Notes under the pieces: generated by a model | The model's database searches: none | What the model was told of the DNA's origin: nothing | Seen by the model: only the letters and a program-made list of their open reading frames with translations | Shown here: positions 13,954 through 22,982 of the stretch, piece after piece | Layout of the letters: every line of letters starts with the position of its first letter | Position numbering within the stretch: position 1 is the first letter of the stretch | Position numbers and translations under genes: made by a program | NCBI GenBank assembly: GCA_963693365.1 | Contig: CAVNZM010000003.1 | Span: 930,001-994,000 of the forward strand | Length of the DNA stretch: 64,000 nt | Reading direction: 5' to 3' | From: Amoebidium appalachense | Taxonomy: Eukaryota > Ichthyosporea

Positions 13954-13983
13954 TTGGCAATACCGCCGGGAAGTTTGCTGATG
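13954..13983 (-). repeat. Right terminal inverted repeat of the 9.9-kb transposon
   Basis: It ends CCGGGAAGTTTGCTGATG at 13983, the exact reverse complement of 4050-4067, and continues inward with the complement of GTATTGCCAA. The AG at 13984-13985 repeats the AG at 4048-4049. Confidence 0.85.
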
Positions 13984-14709
13984 AGGGCAGGGCTGGACAC
14001 CATCGAGTTTGTCGACGACGTCGACCGGCTGAGGCTGCTGGTGACCAACCCCAATATCTTGGTGCTCGACGTGGAGCCCATCGGCGAGCAGAGGGTGGCC
14101 ATCAAGTACCGGCCCAAGAAGGAGACGGCCCCACCCCCCTCCTACGCCAACATCGCCATCGGCACGTACGTGACGGCCCATGCCCGGCTGCACCTCTACG
14201 GGGCCCTCCGGTCCCTCTCCCCCCAGCAGGTGGTGTACATGGACACCGACTCCATCGTCTACCACTACGACAGCAGGGTGCCCCACCTCAGCCACAACAT
14301 CGACTCCACCAACGGGGACTTGCTGGGCAACTGGAAGAACGAGACGTCGACACCCATCGTCGAGTTTGTGGGGGTGGCCCCCAAGACGTATGCCTACCGC
14401 ACCCAGGACGGCAAGACCGACGTGAAGGTCAAGGGCATCACCCTGTCCCGCCGGACGGCCGACATGGTGAACCTCCCCAGCCTGCGCATGCTGGTGCACG
14501 GCGAGCTGCCGAGTGTGAGCGTCACCAACCACCGGCTGCTGCGGGAGCCCGTGCCCGGGGTCCCCCACAACTACCACCTGGCCAGCAAGGACCAGCGCAA
14601 GACACAGTCGGGGGCGTTCGACAAGAGGGGGGTGTTCGAGGCGGCCGACGGCAGTGTACGCAGCTACCCCATCGGGTGGGCGGCACCGGAGGGGGCCCTG
14701 CAGTTTTGA
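13984..14709 (+). pseudogene. PolB: Protein-primed family B DNA polymerase, C-terminal part
   Basis: Continuation of the polymerase after the transposon, in phase once the insert and one AG copy are discounted. It contains motif C (Y-M-D-T-D-S, first Asp codon at 14242) and a conserved family C-terminus with V-A-P-K-T-Y at about 14377-14394 and the K-G-I thumb motif at about 14431. It stops at TGA 14707-14709. GC-rich codon use matches the first part. The ATG at 13981 is formed by the transposon end and is not a meaningful start. Confidence 0.92.
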
Positions 14710-15182
14710 GTGGGGGGGAGGGGGTAGGGGGGAGGGAGGGGGGTCAGTTAGGAGGTAGTCTAGCAGTGGAAAATTATGTGGTGTGTTTGTTAACTTAGCA
14801 TTAGAAGAAAGAAAAATGGGGTGCAGAGTGCACGGGCAGGGGGGTCACCGGCAGAAGATGAAAAAGATGGTGTTTTTAGGCATACACCACGTGCACCGTA
14901 TGCACGAGGGGAGGCAGCCAATAAATTCAGAGCTCAATGCAAAACCAAGCATGTCCAATGTGTCCTTCGGCAAAAGCAACACCAACACCGGAACCATACA
15001 CGTGTACAAGGGCGGGAGGCTTGCCAAAAAGAGCAGGCACCAGCACATATAAAAGGCACACACGTGTGCACAGACACGTCACTTTTTTCCAACACAAAAA
15101 CAGTCAACATCACGAATTGGGTGAACTTCGGCGGAAACACACACACACACACACACACACACTGACACGAAAAAAAAAAAAA
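14710..15182 (+). other. Intergenic leader of the VLTF3-like gene
   Basis: No gene is seen. It holds a G-rich stretch after the polymerase stop, a canonical TATA box (15048-15054), a short (CA)n at about 15139-15161, and a run of about 13 A residues immediately before the start codon of the next gene. Confidence 0.6.
15048..15054 (+). promoter_or_regulatory. TATA box upstream of the VLTF3-like gene
   Basis: TATAAAA at 15048-15054 is followed by a roughly 130-base stretch to the start codon at 15183. This is the best canonical TATA box in the viral part of the window. Confidence 0.6.
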
Positions 15183-16073
15183 ATGGACGAAGACACGTTG
15201 CTAAGTATGGTGGCCAACACCACGGACCCTGAGAAGCTGCTAGACCTGTGCCCCTTCCTCTACGACATGTACTGCAACACCACCACACAGCCACGGCCAC
15301 GGCCACAGGCACAAGGGTGCTGGTGGGCATACTGCAAGGAGAGGGAGACGTGCACGGGGGAACACGACGAATACGAGCACGACGGAGGGGACCAGGAGTA
15401 CGTGTACGAGGAGGGGGGAGGGAGGGGGGAGGGGGAGGGGGAGGAGGAGGAGGAGGACTGGGTGTACGACGGGAGGGGGTGGGAGGGCAGCGACGGGGAG
15501 GGGAGGAAGACGTATGAGGGGTGCACGGCCTTCTGGGACAGAAAGAGGTCACAGCCATACAGACACATTAACCACTTCAAGCAGCTGCTGCAGTCGGTGC
15601 AGGGCCTGAATGCGAGTATGGGTGACATGCAGGAGGGGGTGGTGGCAGCATTCAGGGGCGTGCAAGGCATACTAGAGAACGCCGACCAGGCAAGGAGGGT
15701 GCTGAGACAGAACAAACTCACCCAACACTACACACGCGTGCCTTACATACTTAACAGGTTGTACGGGCACCCCCTCCCCAGGTTTACGTGCGAGCAGTTG
15801 GAGGTCTTGACGGGCATGTTTAAGTTTTGCTTGTCGTGGCACCGGAGACACAAGGAGGACACACGGAAGAACTTTGTGGGGTACCCCTTCCTGTTGGTGA
15901 AAATGGTAGGGTTACTAAAAGTGCGTGGTATGGACGCGGGAGTAATAGCCAGGCTGGTGCCCACGGTCAAAAGCAAAGTGACTAGAGTAAAGAGCGATAG
16001 GGTGTGGGCACGGCTGGAGAGGGACCTTAAAAACTACCACATGCTAGTGGAACATAACATGTTCTGCCTGTAG
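15183..16073 (+). CDS. VLTF3-like late transcription factor (poxvirus A2L-type)
   Basis: 296 residues, starting at the ATG that follows the A-run. The C-terminal half (about residues 190-290) matches the pattern of the VLTF3 family of nucleocytoplasmic large DNA viruses: a helical Phe/Leu-rich segment, then R228-K-N-F...Y234 with a following Leu-rich helix, then a basic K-S-K-V-T segment and a D-x-x-W before a final helix. The N-terminus has scattered Cys residues and a long acidic Gly/Glu stretch (about residues 70-115). In poxviruses VLTF3 switches on late genes, so here it may drive capsid genes. It lies just downstream of the polymerase in the same direction. Identification is by motif pattern only; profile comparison would decide it. 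Confidence 0.65.
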   Translation: MDEDTLLSMVANTTDPEKLLDLCPFLYDMYCNTTTQPRPRPQAQGCWWAYCKERETCTGEHDEYEHDGGDQEYVYEEGGGRGEGEGEEEEEDWVYDGRGWEGSDGEGRKTYEGCTAFWDRKRSQPYRHINHFKQLLQSVQGLNASMGDMQEGVVAAFRGVQGILENADQARRVLRQNKLTQHYTRVPYILNRLYGHPLPRFTCEQLEVLTGMFKFCLSWHRRHKEDTRKNFVGYPFLLVKMVGLLKVRGMDAGVIARLVPTVKSKVTRVKSDRVWARLERDLKNYHMLVEHNMFCL

Positions 16074-16205
16074 GCGGGTAGCCAGGTGCTACCTGCTCTG
16101 CATTTAGAGACAACACTGTGCACAGTAGAATGGGGTTGTGGCAGGCGTGGGGCGGTAGTGGGGGTGTGCCAGCACGTGCCCACACTACCGTCGACCCGCC
16201 CAGGT

Positions 16206-16397
16206 TTATTTGAACACCACAGGTGCCGTACGAATGGGTCTGTTGGCGTTGACGCCGGACAGTTTTACGGTGTAGGCCAGGGGACGTTGCCGAAAGTCCC
16301 GTATGGTGGACACGTCCATGACATTCAGGTTGTTGTTCTGTTCCGGGAAGATAAACGGCCTCTTGCGTGTGGGGGGCCCGCCGGGGTTGAGCTCCAT
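16206..16397 (-). CDS. Small unknown protein (63 aa)
   Basis: Short leftward ORF with a clean ATG at 16397, rich in Asn, Pro and Arg, including R-K-R-P-F-I-F-P and a central S-T-I-R-D-F-R segment. An AT-rich TTAAATATT lies about 35 bases upstream, overlapping the stop of the preceding small gene. It is convergent with the VLTF3-like gene. No family recognised; kept because spacing and promoter position fit the compact gene layout. Confidence 0.45.
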   Translation of the reverse strand: MELNPGGPPTRKRPFIFPEQNNNLNVMDVSTIRDFRQRPLAYTVKLSGVNANRPIRTAPVVFK

Positions 16398-16436
16398 GAT
16401 GCTGCTGCAGGCTGTTTACACTAGCACACACAATAT

Positions 16437-16658
16437 TTAAAAGTTCTGGAAGGAGCTCTGGTCGGCGGCCACGGGCCACGGTGTGTAGGTGGGGGGTCTG
16501 GGCCGCATGGTCCCCCCTGGCCCCTCGACGACGTTGCCCGGGCCGTAGAACGGGCGGGTCTGTGGTGCGGGTCGGGCGCGGTAGGGTAGGGGTACGGGGA
16601 GGGGTGCCAGCGGGTGGGGCAAAGCGTGCATGCACATGTGCTCGGTGCTGTGTGCCAT
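16437..16658 (-). CDS. Small proline-rich unknown protein (73 aa)
   Basis: Leftward ORF starting at ATG 16658, 31 bases after the stop of the proline-rich structural gene and about 40 bases before the next small gene. It has His and Pro in the first half and a C-terminus ending S-S-F-Q-N-F. No domain recognised. Its position in a tight leftward gene series is the main support. Confidence 0.45.
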   Translation of the reverse strand: MAHSTEHMCMHALPHPLAPLPVPLPYRARPAPQTRPFYGPGNVVEGPGGTMRPRPPTYTPWPVAADQSSFQNF

Positions 16659-16689
16659 GTCTGCCGCCGCTGCTGCCTAATGACGTAGA

Positions 16690-19377
16690 TTATTTGCCGG
16701 CACCCTTCTTCCTCTTGGCCGTGTTCTTCTTCTTCTTCTTCTCCTTGCTGGCTGTCTTGGTACGGTACACCCCACGGGCAGACTTAGGGACCGGGCCGCC
16801 CTCGACATACCCGGCGGCATGGCTGGCCGGCACAACCCCTGGCCTGTGCACGTGTGCATGCACGTGCGGGTGGTGTGGGTGCCTGGGCATCATGTCCCCC
16901 CTCCCGTAGTTGGCATGATGGTGCACGGCCGCTGCCAGCCCAGGGGTGGCTGTGGGTGAAGGGGCACCGGTGGGGGTGGGCACGGGGAAGCTCGGACCAT
17001 GTGGCCACGTGGGGGTGCCTGTGGGGGTGGGGTGAGCAGTAGCCGTGGCTGTTGGCGTGTACGGTAGGCGTGGTACGCCAGTGTTGTTACCTTTGGTAGC
17101 AACCTTCAGCATGTGCAGAGCTACCCCCAATGCTACCTTCTGGAGTTCTTCGAGGGTGTCACGGTTCCCCAACACGGCCTCTTGCAGGTTCGGGCCACCG
17201 CCACCAACACCGCCGTCAGCAATAGCCGGCTGGCCACCGTCACCATGGTGGCCCCTTACCACGTTGCCCAGAAGCTGGCGTGCCGCCCCCATGAACACCC
17301 CCCTCACGTAGGAGGCCACGGCAGGGTGGTCCCACCCCGTCTGGTCCTCCCTCACCCGCCTTGTGAACTCCTCCGGGCTCTCCCGCCCGAGCATGTCAAG
17401 GTGTTCCCGCAACCCCTGCCAAAAGGGACTCAGCACCCCCTCCTCGTCGGGTCGGGCGGGGGGACGTGGGGGGTCTCCACACGGCGGCAGCACCCCCTGT
17501 TTGCGAGACCGCCCTCTTGGTGCTCGGGTACGTCGTCACGTCACCGTCATAGCCGATGGCTGCTGGGGTGGGGCTGGGCGTGGTGGTGGTGGTGGTGGTG
17601 GTGGGGCCGTCAATACCAAGGGGCAGGTCTGAAAGCTTCCCCCCTCGCACACGGTACTCATACAGGGCCTGCCTCGAGGCCTTGGGCTCTTCCTTCTTGA
17701 GTCCCCAAGCTACGAATTTGATGGCTTGGTACGGGGCGAAACCCTGCAGAGCTTGATAATACTCGGGGTGTTTGTCCAACAACTCTTTCTCAAAGTCCCA
17801 CATGGGCTCCTGGAACTCGTAGTTGGCTGGTGCCAGAGCGTTTGCGACGTCCAAGAGCGTGACGTTGGACAAGGGTAGTTTGATTTTCCACACATCCAGC
17901 TCGTTGGTGGGCGTCGGTGTAGGTGTGACTGCGGGGTGGGCCTGGGACTCGGGCGTTGGGGGCGCAGGCACGAGGGGGAAGGCTTCGACCCAAATTTGCA
18001 ACGGCCACCCGCCAGACTTTGGCGGCCGTGGGGGTATCATGGCCGGCGGGTCGGGTCCACGGTAGGCAGGAGACTGGGGGTACGGCGTTGGTGCCGGTTG
18101 TAGTGGTGGGGGGAAGGGTATGGCCGGGGCAGTCGGCCTCCGCCGTGGCCCGTTACGACCCATGGGCAGGCCGGTACCGTTCCCTTTGGCGGGCGACTGT
18201 GGCGGGGGTCGAACCGTCTGCGGCGGGAAGGGTATGGGTGGTCCGTCCGGCTTGGCCGGCAGGTGGGGGGCCATGGGGGTCTGTGGGTTGAGCTCCGGGG
18301 GGAAGGGCACGGGGGTGGCCGGTTCTTTGGGGGCCTTCCAATACAAGGACTCTGGCGGGGGTGGGCATGGTGGGACCGGTCATATGGGGTGCCAAGACCC
18401 CCACATGGAGTGGGGAGGGGCGGTTGGGGTCGTTGCCGGCCAGGGTAACCGGCCGTGGACGTGGCCAGGCACTGGTCGTTGGCTCATCGTCGTCGTCGTC
18501 GTCGTCATCGGGAGGCGTGTGTAGAGGTTGTACCGGGGCTACGGTGGGTCCGTGGGCTACCGCAGGCTCCACAACGTCGACGTGCTTGCGGGCCACCGGC
18601 AGTGACCCAGGACGGGCTGTGCTGGTCCGTGTCACCGGCAGACCGGTGCCTTTCCCTTTGCCGGGCAGCGTCGACCGGTCTGGCTTGGACGTCGGGAGGG
18701 GCCGGCCCGTCAAGGGGGGAAAGGGTATGGGTGGACCGTTGGGCTTGGCCGGCAGGTGGGGTGCCGTGGGAGTCTGTGGGTCAAGCTCTGGGGGGAAGGC
18801 CACGGGGACACGGGGCGGGGGGAGGCACCTCCCATTTCAGGGACTCTGGCGGGGTGGGCATGGTGGGGCCGGCCACATGGGGCGCCAGGGGCCCGAAGGA
18901 GGGTGCGGGCTCGTTATGGGGCCGGCGGCGTGGTGCGTTTGGGGCAGGGGTTTTGGGCGGTGGAGGTGGTTTGGGAGGTGGGGGGTACGGTATGGCCGGA
19001 GCCCGGCCCGGGGGTGTGGCCGGGACAGGTGGGGGGAGGGGTGGGGTCGGCAGGGGGACCACGTCGGGCAAGGGGGGCGGAGGTGCCCTAGGTCTGTTCC
19101 AGACGTACGTGCTACCGTACTTGTCCTTGAAGTAAGAGTAGTCCGGGTCGTAGGCTATGTCCACCTTAACCACCTCAGGAAGCTTCCCGCCCCACATAGG
19201 ACCGTCATTGGGATTTATATGGTCCCAGTCGAACAAGGTGTTAAGGTTACCCTCCCTGACGAGTCTACGGTACAGATGCGGGGTCATACGATTCTCCAAA
19301 CCCCCATGGCGGTCAAGGGCAAGTGCACGCCAACTGTCCAAATGTGCCTCTTCGGGGTATTTACACTGCCAGTCCCG
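16690..19377 (-). pseudogene. Long proline-rich structural-type protein, with frame breaks and a 5' insertion
   Basis: Four overlapping leftward frames together read as one protein of roughly 900 residues: about 19377-18815, 18815-18357, 18357-17495 and 17495-16690. Switch points fall at or next to G/C runs (about 18812-18822, 18355-18359 and 17493-17497). Content, in order, is a folded N-terminal segment (W-D-H-I-N-P-N-D and neighbours), long Pro-rich linkers with an internal duplication, a folded region at about 17960-17620, a helical region near 17440-17250, a His-rich segment, and a Lys/Arg tail at about 16740-16690. A basic tail suggests DNA or capsid contact, but no family is recognised. 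No ATG opens the first segment: its frame begins after a TAG at 19378-19380, the edge of the 3-kb insertion, and the likely N-terminus is at 22440-22528. Confidence 0.6.
18150..18860 (-). repeat. Internal duplication in the proline-rich gene, about 490-bp offset
   Basis: Two segments encoding F-P-P-E-L-(N/D)-P-Q-T-P followed by H-L-P-A-K-P lie about 490 bp apart. Each is preceded by a GACTCTGGCGGGG block on the + strand (near 18349 and 18840). Comparing the copies is what shows where the reading frame shifts within each. Confidence 0.75.
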
Positions 19378-19383
19378 CTATAG

Positions 19384-20085
19384 GAAAGTAGGTACCTACG
19401 AGTGACGACCGGGTTACATTATGAACTGGTAGGGCCGGCCGATGGACGATTTTCACCGATTTTTTGTGGAATGTGTTTTGCTTCTGCAGGAATGTTGCCC
19501 ATGCGGCGTGCGGTCCTACACTGCACCGATATTCCGGGTCCGATCCGCGGGGAATCGTGGATCGTGAGCCTCGTATGTTTGGGCTGAACCGCACGCACCT
19601 GCGGGCTAGCACTTGATTGGTTTGGGCCGCACCCAGGAATGCGATCGAGGCACACATCCTTTGATGCTTGAACTGACACGTGCCAGTCGGCAACGATTAG
19701 TGCAGGTGAATGTGCGTGACCAAGAGCAAGCACGCCAGGAGTCTAAGTTTCGCGCACGCTACCGTAGTCAAACTGCGTGCGCCGCTCTGTCAACTTTGTC
19801 ATTGCAACAGAGGTTGTAACATAGAGTCATTATTTCCTTTACGACCAGGTCATCTGCCGGGGAGAACTTCCTTTCCTTTGTCATAAGTCCACTCCTGTTG
19901 TTCTCGAAGTTCATATCGTTTGTTAGTTATATACAAGACGTGGTGTGTTTTTTTTGACACCCTTTTTTAAGCACTCTACTTCTGCGTTCAATTCGAACCG
20001 TGCTACCATCTATGTTTTTCAATTAAAATGGCGGCGAAACATTCTGGACGTGTGCACTCCTTGCCACAACAGGCAGGTTAGTTTT

Positions 20086-20177
<92 letters not shown>

Positions 20178-21046
20178 CGCCCCTACTCTGAAGTCCGCAG
20201 CCTCCTTCCCTTCCTCTTCGCCTCTCCACCCTCTTCCTGCCCTCGCTCTGTACTGGCACGCCTGCAAGGCCAGTGTTTGATTTTCGTTTAGGACTGCTGT
20301 TCATCTTTTCTCTTCACTGACTCCTTTCCTTTTTTTTTTCAACACATGGCTTTCATTCTTGCATCGGGAAGGACTCTTTTTATGGTGTTTGTGTTTGTGT
20401 ATGCATGTATTCGAGCCCATACAGGTATTTTCAGGCCAGTGAGTTTTGCACTTTGGACATGCCTCTCCTTTGCATGCATTCATGGCTTTATAATGAAACG
20501 ATAATAATGTGTACCCAAGCCTTGCCTAAACATTCATGCACGTCTTAATACCATACGTTATCCATAGAAATACATGCTAATTTTTTCTTACTTTACTACA
20601 CACACTATCACTCACACGTACACACACACACACACACACACACCAAAAACACGCCACTCTACACCTGTGTGCACCGTGCCTGTGTCAGTGGGTGGCTGTG
20701 ATGCTTTAAAGTTGAAGGGCAGCTTGGTAGCCGGGCGGTAGAGAATGGTGTGTGCCCGTGTGTGTTGTGTTAGTAGGGGATGGGAGGGAAAGGGACGGAC
20801 GGGAAGAGGTGGGGAGGGGGGGGGGGGGGGGAGGGAGGGGGGTGGTACTGGTGTAAGTGGGTGCGGGCGGGGGGGGGGGGGGGGGGAGTGCTTCGTTATT
20901 GTGGCATATATGTGTTTGCAGTATCTTTTTGTGTGTGTTTGTTTATTTTTGTAGAAGATGATGTAGGTGTTTGTCCGTACACGTATGCACATGTTTGTAG
21001 TCGTTCAAATGACACACAGTCACATGTAAACACGCACACACACACA

Positions 21047-21111
<65 letters not shown>

Positions 21112-21357
21112 CCATCCATCCATCTGTTGTGCCCCCTTTTGCATGTTTCCTACATCCCCTTCTCGATCCAGGCCCCTTCTTTTTCTAACCTTTTCCTCCT
21201 TCTCTTCCTGCTTCCCTTTCTTCTTCTCTTATTCTTGCCCTTTCACCTTCTCCCCCCCCCCCCCCGGTTCCCGACCAGATAAAACAACCCCCCCCCCCCC
21301 CCCCCCACACACCCACACACATACACATACACATACACACTATCTCCCTTTCCTTCT

Positions 21358-21421
<64 letters not shown>

Positions 21422-21482
21422 CTCTCTCTTTCTCTCCCTCTCCCTCTCCTCTCTCTTCTCCTTTCTCGTCTCGATCTCCCCC

Positions 21483-21513
<31 letters not shown>

Positions 21514-22064
21514 CTCTCTCTGTCTCTCTCGCTTCTCCCCCTCTCGCTCTCCCCCCCTCCCCCTCCCCCCCCCCCCCCCCCCAACTCTAAATCACATACA
21601 CACACATACACGTAAGCTCAAACTGTGTTGTTCCCGTGCAAGTACATAGAATATTGTGTTAGTGATAGCTGTTTATGAACGTGTATACATTAAGCTGTGT
21701 TGTCTCGTGCAAGACTCAAGGTGACAACATATTATCATTTTCTTAGAAGTACCTCCAAAGAATCCGGAAAGTGCAAAGTAGGTGCTCTGCTGTGTTAACA
21801 TATTAGTATTCTCCATCTCATAGTTCATAGTTGTAACATTTAGATGCCATATAATAGTACTTCGTTGTAACGTTAACATTTAGATATTTATGCTCCTCTT
21901 GTGTTCATGTGCCTGGGCTACGTGAAAAGTGGCACGCATGAGCTGCGTCGGTGACATCGAACTGAATAAATACTGTCGTCACAATAAACGGTTTGGAGGC
22001 CTATACGAGGATCCTGGTGCACGTGCACGTGTGGGGGTGGGTGGGTGGGTGGGGGGAGGGGGGG

Positions 22065-22102
<38 letters not shown>

Positions 22103-22434
22103 GGGGAAGGTCGGTGCCTATTTTTATCGGTTCAGAATCGGGGGGCGTTGGGCGACGGGTAAGGTCGGTGCCTGTTTTGATCGGTGCAGAGTCTGTGGTC
22201 GCGTGCGCGCGTGTGTGCGCACGTTCGATCGAGGAATGCATTCCTGTGCGCTGTGATGATGAGTCACGGCCAAGAATGCATTCCCGGAATACGGCGGCGC
22301 GCGCGCGCACCATCCCGTAGAAAAAAGAGTCAGAACGACATCGTCGATCGGCCGGCACGACTTTATACCCATGTAGTAGTGATCACAGTCGTGCTTTGTA
22401 GGGCACGATTTTCTAATGCAGGGATTTGCAGTGT
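19384..22434. mobile_element. 3.05-kb insertion flanked by TATAG direct repeats
   Basis: TATAG occurs at 19379-19383 and 22435-22439. Between them the GC-rich coding texture of the virus is lost. A 17-base inverted similarity with one mismatch (GCCGGCCGATGGACGAT at 19434-19450; its inverse within 22340-22358) lies 50-100 bases inside each edge. The interior is non-coding: poly-C at about 20087-20175, (CA)n at 20620 and 21026-21108, poly-G near 20817 and 20870, (CT)n at 21360-21415, more poly-C to 21582, and poly-G at about 22058-22100. No transposase seen. Boundaries are less certain than for the 9.9-kb element, because subtracting the insert leaves the host gene one base out of phase. Confidence 0.55.
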
Positions 22435-22439
22435 TATAG

Positions 22440-22528
22440 CTGACACGGTACTTGCCCACGGGGTACATCCACGGCAGTTCGGTGTCCAAGTCATCAGTGT
22501 GCCCACGCTGCTGCACGTTGGGGGACAT
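22440..22528 (-). pseudogene. Probable N-terminus of the proline-rich protein, cut by the 3-kb insertion
   Basis: ATG at 22528 in a favourable ACCATG context opens a leftward frame of about 30 plausible residues (M-S-P-N-V-Q-Q-R and onward, with a P-W-M-Y-P motif). Protein-like character fades at about 22440, where the TATAG-bounded insertion begins. It sits 33 bases after the stop of the small capsid-linked gene, the expected place for the next gene. Linkage to 19377 is inferred from position and would need a one-base correction. Confidence 0.45.
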
Positions 22529-22561
22529 GGTGGGCACGGTGCTGTTGTTAGGTGGTGTTTA

Positions 22562-22939
22562 TTATTTCGCAGCGTACTGCGCCATGGGTTGCCGGGCAAA
22601 GCTGCCCTGGGGGTCACTGCTGTGCCCCACCCTCACGGGTGTAAAGTCGACATAGTAGGACTTGCCGTTGAGGGGGAGCCCCCTGCTGCCCAGACCGCTC
22701 CTGCCGGGCATGGAGGGCACGTGGTTGTCGGTGGGCAGGTTGTTGAAGGTCGGCAGCCGGCTGAAGGGCACACCGTACACGCCGGCCTGGAAGGCGGCGT
22801 CCGTGTGCCGTGCCCGGTAGGGGGCCGCGTAGGCAGCCTCGTACTCGGCCTCGGGTGCCAGCTTGTAGCCGTACACGGCCGCCTGCGTGGGTGTGGGCGC
22901 CAGTGGAATACCGTTGACGTTGGCCATGGCCGCGTTCAT
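22562..22939 (-). CDS. Small protein following the major capsid gene (125 aa)
   Basis: Leftward gene with ATG at 22939, 43 bases after the major capsid stop. The sequence is Ala/Tyr/Pro-rich with A-P-T-P-T-Q and repeated Y-x-A-A-Y-A-A-P-Y elements, and no membrane segment. Its place directly behind the capsid gene suggests a minor virion or core protein, but no family is recognised. A GTG further upstream keeps the frame open but is less likely than the ATG. Confidence 0.6.
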   Translation of the reverse strand: MNAAMANVNGIPLAPTPTQAAVYGYKLAPEAEYEAAYAAPYRARHTDAAFQAGVYGVPFSRLPTFNNLPTDNHVPSMPGRSGLGSRGLPLNGKSYYVDFTPVRVGHSSDPQGSFARQPMAQYAAK

Positions 22940-22982
22940 ACTTGCTAGGTGGCCCACACAATTTGCACCTTTGAGTTCAAAG

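Larger units (their letters stand above)
4050..13983. mobile_element. 9.9-kb non-autonomous DNA transposon inserted in the polymerase gene
   Basis: The insert is bounded by 30-bp terminal inverted repeats (4050-4079 and 13954-13983, 28 of 30 matching) and by a 2-bp direct repeat AG (4048-4049 and 13984-13985). Removing the insert and one AG leaves the polymerase frame in phase with normal motif spacing, which fixes the boundaries. The ends are AT-rich and full of TATTGCCAATA-like motifs. The middle consists of a 160-bp repeat array, a 183-bp satellite array and long microsatellites. No transposase or other credible protein was seen in any frame. The superfamily is unknown: a 2-bp duplication with subterminal repeats recalls CACTA/EnSpm-like elements, but the termini are CATCAG, not CACTA. 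Confidence 0.82.

Noticed and set aside
4050-13983. An alternative AT target duplication with CAG...CTG ends
   Set aside because: It also keeps frame but adds residues that worsen motif spacing after motif B and ignores three more matching bases of inverted repeat.
4048-13985. An intron in the polymerase instead of a transposon
   Set aside because: The edges lack GT-AG ends at an in-phase position and carry inverted repeats plus a direct repeat, which fit transposition.
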